From: Cyprinus carpio
Lineage: Eukaryota > Chordata > Actinopteri > Cypriniformes > Cyprinidae
NCBI RefSeq assembly: GCF_018340385.1
Contig: NC_056596.1
Span: 19,678,627 to 19,742,626, forward strand
Length of the DNA stretch: 64,000 nt
Direction of reading: 5' to 3'
In this document: in pieces, positions 38,301-50,300 of the stretch
Layout: each line of letters opens with the position of its first letter
Position numbering within the stretch: position 1 is the stretch's first letter
Made by a program: the position numbers and the translations under genes
Notes under the pieces: model-generated
What the model was told of the DNA's origin: nothing
What the model saw: the letters and a program-made list of their open reading frames with translations, nothing else
Database searches by the model: none

Positions 38301-41300
38301 ACATTTAATCAGTGAATTAGAATGAGAAGACATTTGGGCTATCATCAAGCAAATAAAATCAGTATCAACAAAATTCATCTTTGCAATGCAGAGGTAACAC
38401 AGAAGCTGCATCTGAAGAGGCATTTAGATATATTTACACACTTTTCAGTGCAGAACACAAATGCATTTAACCTGCAATTACAAATGTAATTTAGCAGACG
38501 CTTTTATCCAAAGCGACTTACAAAGTAGAAGCAATCAGACCAACAAGAGAGAGCAACAATATACAAGTGCTGTGACAATAAATATGAGTGTGAGTATAAA
38601 AGTCATTTACCTTCGAAAAAAGAGCCGTCAATAATGGAAGCGTTTTAGCAAAGCTCCATTCACTCTGTGCAGCGATGACATCTGACACTACACAAATCAC
38701 AATTATAAACAATTACACACACTTCAAACTGCTACAAAGATAAATGACAAACAGAAAAGAGCAAGGCTGGGTATCGAGTTCGATTGCCAGTAAGCATGCA
38801 GCATGCTTGATGTGCCTAAATCAAGAGCTGGTGATTGGCTCTGGTGAGGCTGTGCAGGATTGTGGCGTCTTCGAATATTTATTGATTATTATGGTGAATG
38901 ACGTCAAGTTGACCGTTGCAAGATTGTGCAAACTCTAGAGAGTTTGTTATAACTCCTGACTGCAATCTAATATATGTTTTGGCTATATATTGTTGCTGAA
39001 ATGTGCTATTTGTAGCCTTTTCTATTAGCTAACTGCTACACCTGCTTAGCATTTCTCATGTAAACACACTGTATCGTTATGAAAATAGCCAGAATCTCAT
39101 GAAAATCACAGACAAATCATATACTGTCAAAATAGTGTGTTTATTAGCTTCATGTTTCATCTGTAGAAATGTTTTCTTGGGTTTCTTCTGTACAGAACTG
39201 AATGCAGAAGTGTAATGGATGTTCGTCATCAGAAGAGACAGGATGGGTTATGAACGCATAATATGAGTGACATGAGCAGCGAATGAGCTTCCTCTGAGTC
39301 AGAACAGTGATCGCCGAAGATAAAACGGCACATAAAAAAAAAGCGAAAACCAAATATACATATACATATACATATATATATAGCTGCAAGCAGGGATTAT
39401 CGGAGTTTAAGCACTTTAAGGAATTTAAAGGGTCATGAAACCCCAGACTACTTTTTCTGAGATTTTAGCAGAGATGTTTGTGTTGCACATCATAGAAGAC
39501 CCTGTTAGCATCCGATAATTTTACCTGTCTGCATTGTGTTGACGTCACTATTTGTGACGTGGCAATGGACTACAGTCCATCGATCATGCGTCGGTGTCTA
39601 TTAAATTATTCATGAGACTGCCTGTTCTTATCCTATGAGAAGACACTTCACTTAATTATTCACAACAGCATGTGTTGATTTGCTATGACAGACATTTCAG
39701 ACTGTGAGATGAAATCGCACACACTGACTGAGAAACGCTCATGGATCGAAGGAGAGTGTTTGTTTTTGCTTTCTAATAAGAGTTTGGCACTAACATGTCA
39801 AAAGTCTTATATAAATACCACAGATTAAGCCTTATAAGTTCTCAGAGGTGCAACAGTGCGCAGCCCGTCAAAAGGCTTATATAAATGCAACAGAAGGTCC
39901 AACAGCAGTGTGTGTTTCGATGCAGAGTGCAAATGGCTGTGCATTTATTTGTGTTTTTAGCACTTATAACTGATATGAATCTGTGTGAGTGTGAAGCTGT
40001 GTGTGTTGTCTGTCTCCTCACTTCCCCCTCCTCTGCTCCGCAGCACACCACACCCACTTTTTTAGCCTTTTTTAAAACTGTGGTGAGAACTAACCGGTGC
40101 TGAAACGGGTTTCATGACCCTTTAAGGACATACAAAAAAAGACATTACGTGTTATTTAGCAAGCCTGTAACCACCTAAATCAATGAATAAAATATTATTT
40201 TTGGCAAATCCAGGTAATGTATCCAGGTAACCATAGAAATACGATGATTTTTAATGTTTATGACTGTTATAGCGCCACATATGGTTGGATTGGAGGAATT
40301 CGCAAAAGTATAAAATGTCAAATATTTAAAGAACAATTTGATTGACAGCAATGGTCCTACAGGCAGTTGTTCAGAATGAGGAGATCTAATGCATGTGTGA
40401 ATATATGAACATTTTCTGCAATTTGAGGTCACTTACCACAGAAATAGTGTTTTTGAAGACTTTTTAACTGTTATAGCGCCACCTGTGATCCGATCTCCAT
40501 AAAACGTTTCATGCTTGTTTAGGAATCACCTGTCGCATGTGCACAGCTAGTTCCGTGAAGTTTTGAGTTTTTGTTTAGGCTTTAGGATATATTTGGACAC
40601 GCCCCTATTCTAAACGACCCCCCAAAGGGTAAAGCTCAACATGTTTTTATTTAGTTTTTTTTTGGATTTGATTGACAGCAGTGGTGCTAGAGGCAAAGTT
40701 ATTCAGAATGAGGTTTATATATGATATGAATATTGTGTGAAAAACCTCACAATATACAAACGTTTACACCCTTGAAAAATGCAGTATTGCCCCCCAGAGC
40801 CAAGTTTCTTTCAAATTTCTCACAGACCTTTAGGGCCATGAGTGAAACAGGTCCACTAAATTTTGTTTCGATCGACCTCCATTAACCTTGTCTAATAGGT
40901 GCTCAAATTTCATTAGCCTGTTGCGCCCATGTTTTTTAGATACGCAAATGTCCTTATAGACACTTGTGACTAGGGACAGAGACACTGCATAGCAATTTTT
41001 ATGTTAATTGGACAAATAGTTGCACAGTTATAGCTTATACTTATAGCACCACCAAGTGGCCAAGCTCTGCGATTTTTTTTTCCATGTGACCTCGAGCGCT
41101 TACATAAGTGTTCTGAGTTTGGCAAAGATATCTCATTCAGTTCAGAAGTTACAGCCTATTTAGTAAAAGTGGCCCTGCCCCTTTCAAACGTGTTGGCGTT
41201 CCTTTGCGAGGGCGAGTCAAAAGTTCAACTTTTTTGTTAATTATTGATATTCACTCTCCAGAGAATCTTTCTGCACTGCTTTGGTTCCAATCGGGCAAAA

Positions 41301-44300
41301 ACCTAGGACTAGTTTGCAAAAGACGGTCTTTCAAAAAATCCAAAATAACCAAAATTTTATTTGTTTACAATCGAATCCGATATGTTTTGTCTGGCGTGAG
41401 CCAAAGGTTTTCAACGATCTAAGACGCATGAGCCTGCGACTAACGGTTTAGGATTTTCTACTTTTGATCGCTGTAGCGCCCCCGTCAGGCCGATTGGGTC
41501 GCGAGCCTCGTTGACGTTGTAGACAGTGTAAGTACTACCTTCCCTCCAAGTTTCAAGTCTCTACAGCTTACGTTTTGCTCTGCCTAATCAGTTTTGAGTG
41601 GAGACTGCTGATCCTTGGCCTTTCTATCAATTACTGTTGGGTTTCCACCTTTCATGTTTGAACCCCTAAGAAAAAACACCGGTAGACAAGCAGCTAATGC
41701 TCATCAGATCGCGTAAATCAGTGAAAAATGAGTAGAAATTATAATTGTCTATGCTATGCGTTTTAAAATGGAAATCCCACTAGTGTAAACACAACCTAAA
41801 AGATGTGGAAACTGAAAACCATTTGAACTATTAAAACTATTTACATTTTATTTATTGTGCTGGTTATATTCTGTTCATTTGTGCAGTGTCTCAAGAGATC
41901 AGGCTTTGAGTCTAAAAACATACTGAAATAATAAGAATCCAGAAACGGATTTCATAAAATCGGAATCGAAAAAGTATCGTTCAGGAACCGGTATTGAAGT
42001 CAAGGTATCAGTATCGATACTGAATATGATATTTTTAATGATACCCAGCCCTAGAAAAGAGGTTCCTGACACACTGTCAGTCTGTGCTTCAGTTGACTAG
42101 CTTTCAGTGTCTCTTCCTGCACTTCAAGTTCGTCATTGACACAATCACAATCACAAATGATTTGTTTAAAAACTACTGGAACCATTTCATTGGTTTAGCA
42201 AAAACAGGCTTCTAGTTAACTTCCTGTTTATTGAGCAGTCACTGTCGTGCTGAGGTACAGAAAGTCTAAGCTCCAGCACTCGTCTCTGTGATATTACTCA
42301 AATACAGACCGTCAACACACTACAACCATCTCCAAGCGGTGTCTCTAAAATTCATACTGTACCGTCATGTTCTGTATGTGCTGCTCACTTGTTTATTGTT
42401 TAAACAACAACCATCTACCCTTTCCTAATAAAGCATGAAGACAACATATTTAAGAAACAAATCAGAGAGAAGTCTCACCTTTAAAAATGGGTTGGTATGT
42501 AAGGACACGCATGAGCGTGTGTGTGAAGAACCGCTGCAATGTGTCTTCAGTAACACAGCCACCAAACACTGAGACGTCAAACACCTGAACCCTAACAGAA
42601 TCAGAACCAGAATCAGCTGTATTCGCCAAGTGTGTGCAAACACACAAGGAATCTGTTGTTGGCTTTTTTAGGAGCTCTTGGTACAAACAAAGTACATATG
42701 ACATTGACAACAGAAAGAACATTTAAATAAGACTAAGAAAAAAAAAATAATAATAAGGCGGTATGCATCTGGAACAGAAGATTTCTGTAAGGATGTGCAT
42801 TATTTACTGTATATATAGCTGTATAAATAAAAATAAATGTATGTATTTACATAATATTTGAGAGAGAAGCAATAATTAGCTAGATGTTCGAATGGATTAC
42901 TAATTTTCAGGGATGAAATAATGCATCTGGAAGCTGAATTCCACATTGTGAACCAAATTTGAAGCACACTAAAATACACATAGATACAAAAAAAACTATT
43001 ACTATTCACTCATAACATTTACCAGAAGCCAGCGGCTGACATCTCAGTGCCTTTAACACTCAGTGAGTCCAGCAACCCTAAAGATCAAAAACACAAAACA
43101 TAGCTCATTAATTATATTTAATATATATATATATAATAATTAATTATATTTAACACTGCAGTGAGTCTCAGACTTACATGAGATCATGGAGTCCAGAATC
43201 CAGCAGCATGTCTGAGAGAGTTTATGACCGGAGTCTTCAAACGCCCTCCGCACCAGAACACACACTACAGCTACAGATAAAAACATAACCAATAATAAAA
43301 ATAAAAAAAACACACACCACACTACAGAAACACAACCTCATCTAAAAACACAGAAGAGCACGAGTGTCCAAACTCCAATGATGGAACCGAGCTGCACTTA
43401 CAGAGCTCTCACCGAAACAAATCTGGAAGTTTTATCATGAACTGAAATGGACACGTCACACTCTGGATATGTAGATGAGGTACTATAGGTCATTATTTAA
43501 ACACAAGGACCAGATCTACATCCATCTTTATGTGGGTCAGTGAAGAATAATCAAATTTAGTATTTTCTCTTTTCTTTTACTTCATTTTAATTATTTAACT
43601 ATTATACTGTATTGTTTTTTTTTTTTAAATATTATTCATTTCTGCATGTTGCTTTGCACTATTTTCATTTGGTACTGTTAATTTGTATAATTATATGCAA
43701 TGCTTTGGCAATTTTTAAGTAAAATATTATAAAGTATACTCGGTGTGAAAGGCAGAGAGAACTATTTGTTACTGGAGAGAATCTGATGTTGTATCTGATG
43801 GTCATCCGGTGTGGTTTTCATGGCAGCACATAAAGCCTTCAGCTGATCAGTGATCCACGCGCTCGCAGCTGCATCTCTGCTCATCACATAAGAAACATCA
43901 CATGTGGCGACTGCTCAGACTACAGAACTCCTGCATCTCTCATGTCATGACTGCAATACCTTTCCAGCATGAAGTCCAGCGTGAGGATGTTGTGAGTGTG
44001 CAGATGATAAATCACCTCCAGCACGGGCTGTGTGCACAGAAAAACACACACTACTGAATTCACAGAAGCCAGTTTCTGAGTAAAGCAGAGAAAAGTGTGT
44101 TTTTGAGCAGCTGTCATCATGGGGACCAGCAGCTGCTCAGGTGACTTCAGGTTTTACCGTTAATAGCTTTACTACAGTCATATACACTAAAGGCAAACCT
44201 GATCCACACACAGACTTACACACCTGGAGTTTCCAGTATTCCTGCCAGAGGAGCTCGGGACTGAATATTCCAGCGGACATCAGCGCTTGAGCAGACTTCA

Positions 44301-47300
44301 GTAATGCACACACATCAGACTGTTAAAAACAGAGTTTTAATGTATGAATACATCGATCAGAATGTAAAAACAATCAGCTGTCTCAGAACAGGGCTCCAGA
44401 CTAACATCTGAGAGCAGTGGCACCAGCTCTACTGAGCTCTACAGGTGACGGCGCCAGGAGCAGATTTGGTAGCACTAAATAAAGAGAATTTAAGTATAAA
44501 ATTACTATTGTTTTGCATTAATAACTCCAGTTTCTAATAACATTACCTGTTTATTTCTTGGTTAGTACAGTTAAGCACTGAGCTTGAGTTGGGAAGCACA
44601 CAAAAATTTACTTCTTTTTTAACAACAGTAATGTGCAAAATCTAATTTAAGGAAAATTAAGATATTCTACTCTTATTAAATCCACCATTATTCTTTATCT
44701 ACAGTACTATATGGAACTGACCGACAACTTCAGCGATTATAAAAAGGAGTACTCTGCTTTATGTGATTCGGTCGCAAAATGAGAAGTTTGTTTTTCAAGG
44801 CACTTTGAGATTTTTCTTACTTCATACACAAACTGATTTCTTGATGATTTGATATTATGTACAATTTGATATTTTATGTTTATTGTTTTTTTATTTTATA
44901 GATATTATTGTTCATTGTGTGATTCAGTTGCAAATTGAATTTAAAATAGTTTTTCAAGGCACTTTGTAAACTGGATAATCTTTAGAGCTTTAAAGTGCTG
45001 GAAATAGTTGTGTGAAAAATCACTGAAAAGTGCTCGATTTTCCCTGAATTTCAGGTTGTAATTACAAGTAGTTTGACCTGTTCATAACGTTTTTATTATT
45101 TGTGGTTTTCTTATTAGGGGGTGTTTTATTGGGTTTTTAGAATCCTTACTATTTCTGGTTTTCTACATCAGCGCTGTTTGCAGTTTGATGTTTTTCTCAT
45201 ATGCAGTGCTTAAGAGTCGGGGAACACGGGGGTCACATCAGTGCAACTGCTTACAAAATTTAGTCACGCCGGCAGAAAAACTGTTCACAAAATGAGATCA
45301 TTTGGTCGCAGCCTGGAGCCCTGCAGTATGTGACATACTCTCTGTTTAATGTTCAGTAACACATGTTCTGTGTTTGTGTCTGTCTGTGTGATCAGATCCT
45401 CAATGTTTTCCAGCAAAACTCTCGCTGACAGCAGCCCGACCGGAACCCCCATCTGCTCTGATCGCCTCCGAAGCTCATCCTCTGATCAACATCAATACAC
45501 AAAAACACACACACACACATTAAGATAAGCAGACAGTTCCAAAAACATTTTTATTCCACATTATTAAGCTTTCACAATTCATGAGAACTGAAGAGGCCAG
45601 TAGACGTGTCTCACCCAGAACAGACGTCTGGATGCCGGTGTTGTGCTCCAGCCCTTCATATCCATCACAGCTGATGCTTCTTATTTTACGATGTGACTGT
45701 AAATTACAGAATAAAGGTCATCAATGTAGGATCTGTAAACATCACTTGTTATGCCAATTATGATTTATTAAATTTCACTTATTAAAATCACATCTTGTGT
45801 GTGGACTTTTAAGTTACTTCCTGTCTGGTGCTTCATTTCATAAGCTGCATTCCAGTTCGTTTTTTATGTCCTTCCCTCCCTAACTTAACGAGTACCTTAA
45901 CGAGTGTTCGCTACTGGCGGAAACACTGCAATAGGCTGAACTGGAAAACCTTTAGCCCTTGATAACTTAGAATCCACTATGGAGTTGACTTATTTAATTA
46001 GTTTTTCCTTACAAGATAGTTTGATGCAGCATTGTGGAACGCTCTTCAAAATGGTGCTTAGGGAAGTTCACAAGTGTGTCTAAATGTGAAGTGGAATGCA
46101 ACCCCAGTCAGTTTGTCAGTCCCACCAGAATTTCACTTTTGTATTTGAAACAAATTAATTACTTTTGCTTGCTTAATTTGGCTTGTGTCCAGCAGCTGTT
46201 ATATAGTAGTTATCTCAGACATCGTTAGCTATTTGTGTCGATATGCCGCAGATATATAAAAATATATCTAAGTTATGACCTATGCTCTCAATGTCAAATG
46301 TAGAAACATTAATTAATGCATTCATGTCCACAAGGCTAGATTATTGTAATGCTTTATTGGGTGGTTGATCTGCACGCTTAATAAACAAACTCCAGCAGCT
46401 AGAGTTCTTACTTGAAACAGGAAGTACGACCCCATTTGCCCGGTTCTGTCAACACTGCAAATGGCTCGAATGCATTTTAAAATATTGCTAATTACTTATA
46501 AAGCCCTGAATAGTTTAGCTCCTCAATACTTGAGCAATACTTAAGCAAGATCAGAACTGGAACACATCGCTCACAGGTCACTGCTGCTCAGCTTTTTGTC
46601 TCCCAGCCAGTGAGTAGTCTTTCTGGGGACAGCTGTCGATTCTGCCTGAATGCGGGCATGTAGTACATCGGAATGCTCCCTGACTGTTCAGCACCAAGCG
46701 GTGTCATTCAAACTGGGGACTTCACGTCTCCTCAGGGCATTCCAAAGAATGCTCGGTCTCACTGTACGCTTCCTCTGTGATTCCTCTGGGTCTGCTTCAC
46801 ATGCAGCCCCTCCAGTATTCACTCAAAGCCCATGTTTTCATCTCAGGGTAACCCACCGCTGCATCAGAGCTGTGGCCTCTTGGAAAATTTCTCACCTGTT
46901 TTAATCAGGTGTCCCGTTAGGCCTGACCTCCAGAAGGAAGGTGGTCACGACAGATGCCTCCAACTTGGGTTGGGAAAGCTCTGTACAAGGACAGACCAGC
47001 ATTCAGCTCTTTGTCAAACCTGGAGCAATGCTTACACATCAACAGCCTCAAGATAATAGCATTTTTTCTAGCCCTAAAAACCTTCCTGCTGGCATTTAGT
47101 GGGGCACCACATCCTGGTGCATGCCGACAACATGACGATGGTAGCCTTTATCAATCACCAAGGTGGTCTCCGGTCATCCTCCCTTCACAGGTTGGCTCAA
47201 CATCTCCTTTTATGGGGCCCAATGCAAACTCAGAGGTGGACAACTTTTACTGCTTAATTTAGTTTTCGAAACAGCGTGATGCCCTAGCCCATGATTGGCC

Positions 47301-50300
47301 CAGTGCTCGCCTGTATGCCTTCTCCCCGGTGGCCCTACTTCCTCAGGTCATCAGACGGGTTAGGGAAGCCAGACGCTCAGTCCTCTTGGTGGCCCTACTC
47401 TGGAGGAATCAGATGTGGCTCACCGAGTTGTTTCAGGTGCTATGAAAGACAGAGATGAGATAGGGGAGAGAGAAAAGTAAGGGGAAAAAAATTCTCAGTC
47501 CGGTTCCTGTACACCTTGCCGCTTGGTCCTCAACCAGCTGAGAGGCTCTCACTCACGGTGCCATGCGATGGTCTGGACTGGCCATCTTCGGTGGATAGTT
47601 CGATGCTCTTCCGCCTCCTGGCAGACAGCGATGGCTCCTTCCTGTTGAGGGAAGCCGGCAGAGAGTCCCCCATTCCCTGCTCCTTCCCAATCATGGAGGA
47701 CAGCAGCAGGCTCCGGCCTCCTGGCCAACGGCACCAACTCCTCTGCTCCCTCTCAAATGGCAGCCACCCCTCCTCATCCCAGGAGTGAGCCCTCCGGCCC
47801 ACCTCATCTTACATCATTCCAGCAACACGGACTCGAGCAGCCACTGGCGGTCTCCGCTCATTCATGCTGCCCGATCTCCTCAGCACCACAATCCTCCACC
47901 AGCCTTGTTCCACTCCCACGGTTCTCGGCCCCGCCCCACTCATTACAGTCAGTCTTCTCTGACTGGTGTGCAGTGTGGAACGAAGACCCATCCTCTTGCA
48001 ACTTGTCCTACGTGTTAACTTTTTTCTACAAGAGCTGCTGGATAAGGAGCACACCCCTTCCACACTCAAAATATATGCGGCAGCCATCACGGTGAATCAT
48101 TCTCTCGTGGCTGCCCAGTTCATCGGGAGAAACAACTTAGTCATTAAGTTTCAGAGGGGAGCTCGAGATTGAATTCGCCTCACCCTCAAAACTGTGCCAA
48201 CTTGGGATTTAACTATAGTTTTCATGGGGGTACGGGGCCCTCCCTTTGAGCCACTCCTGGCCCTGATGCTTAAGACCGCCCTCCTTCTGGCTTTAGTGTC
48301 AGTCAAGTGAGTGGGTGACCTGCAAGCACCGTCAGTCAGTGCTTCCTGTCTTGAGTTTGGTCCTAACCACTGTAGAATCATCCTCAAACCAAGACACAGC
48401 TATGTGCCGAAAGTGTTCTCCAGTCCATTCAGAGCACAAGTCTTCACCCTTCTAGCACTCACCAATTCAGAAGGTGATCAGGGTCCTAATTAGTCAGTCA
48501 TATCATGCATTTATGCTTTCTCTTTAAGACAAGCCGCTCAGATGTAAAGCCTGCTCCTGACAGTAAAATGACCAATTGTCATTCACTTTCTAATGTAACG
48601 TTACATGTGCCTACATACAATAACACTCCAGCGTGCAGCAAAGTCTTATTCAAATGTACCGTGATACATCAGATCTGCAGATGTGATATAAATTAATTTA
48701 AAACCGAAACCGTGTTTACCTCACAAATTACCAGAATCCCTGCAACTGGCTCTTACTCAGATATGGGCATTGTTCTCGGGTACTTCTAAACAAGTTGCTG
48801 TTTTCCAGTGGACTCAAAAGCCGGTGCACTCCAGAATGAAAGCTGGGTCGAGATGAGAACACTATGGTAAGTAGTAATAAAAAGTTTGAATTCCTTTATA
48901 TGTTCATTCAGGAAAATATCCACTGTATTTGCCCATGTTTGATGTTTTCGCTTTTCGCTGCATTCCTTTGTTATGTTTTGGTGTTATTTGATGTTGGTAT
49001 TTGCTTTTGAATTAGCATGTAATTATACGCCTTATAACTTGTATTATTTTAACATTGAAACATCAAGGAAATCAAGGAGAGAGGCAGATGAACCCACTGG
49101 TATTGTCCTCAAAGCTCAAACGGCTCCAGAAGGGAGAGTGAACGTCACAGAGGAACTGAAACTTTACCTCAGGGAGCCAGTTATTGACAGAAAGAGTGGT
49201 CTATCACTGGAATAGTGGAAACAGAATGAGTCATGACTGAGCCTCCTTGCACCATTGTCAAGGAAATATCTCTGTCCTCCGCCCTCCACAGTTCCAAGTG
49301 AGAGAGTATTCATTGAGGTTGAGGCCATTAAAGAAAAGAAGAGGAGCAGGCTCACTGGAGAAAATGCACAGAAACTTTGTTTCCTGCATTACAACTTGTT
49401 AGACTGGTAATCCTGTGAGCACTTTACAGTCATGGCCTAAAGTTTTGGACATAAATTTTGTGTTTGGCAAAGTTTGCTGCTTAAGCTGTTGTGGTGTTCA
49501 TTCACATTGTTTCTAGACTATTGTGTAGAGTGATCAGATGCATTTTAAACAATTGCTAAAAGCTTAATTGGCCAAAAAAAAAAAAAAACTTATCACTAAA
49601 AAACAAGTTTCACTGTTTTTTGAACCTGACACAAAATTACCAGCTAACATTAATTGATTTATCATATCAGCAGCACATGTAAAAATGTGAATGAGTACTC
49701 GTCAGGTGAAATCACTATCATACTAATTAGATCGTAAGATCAGACTGATTGCAATAAAAGGAGGAAAAAAGCACTTCCAATCTTTGTGTTCTTGTTAGCA
49801 TTGGTTACTTCCAAAGAAACACATGCAGCTTTCATCGCTTTGCATCAAAATAGCCTCACATGCAAGGAAATTGCTACGAAGAATATTGAACCTGAAATAA
49901 CCATTTACCAGATCAAGAACTTCAAGGAGAGAGGTTCGACTGCAGTGAAGAAGTCTTCAGGACATCCCAGAGTGCCCAGCAATCACCAGGACGTCTGCTC
50001 CTGAGGAGTCAGCTACAGAATTGTCACCACCAGTGCCGAGTATACTCAGAAATGGCAGCAGGTTGGTGTGAGAGCATTTGCACACACAGTGAGGTGAAGA
50101 CATTTGAACAACAGCCTGTTGTCAAGAAGGGCAACAAAGAAGCCACTTCTCTCCAAGAATAATGTCAAGGACAGACTGAAATTCTGCAGGAAGTACAAGG
50201 AATGGACAGCAGAAGCCTGGTGCAAAGCTGTTTTCTCTGATGACACTCCCTTCCGACTGTTTGGGACATCTGGAAAATTGATTGTTCGGAGAAGAAAAGC

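Larger units (their letters stand above)
38762..42053. mobile_element. 3.3-kb hAT-type element in fanca intron 10, outermost of three nested
   Basis: The left end is caaggctgggtatcgagttc and the right end atgatacccagcccta; 12 of the 14 terminal bases are inverted copies. A perfect 8-base duplication, gaaaagag, flanks it (38754-38761 and 42054-42061). The right shoulder has repeated ggtatc/gtatcg units (41960-42030). Most of the interior is a second repeat (about 39374-41700) that itself contains a piggyBac-like MITE. No transposase frame remains. Confidence 0.85.

Noticed and set aside
47516..48095. Pro/Ser-rich frames of 90-112 residues as genes
   Set aside because: They fall between the RNase H and recombinase parts of the DIRS-like element, in which such linker text is expected.
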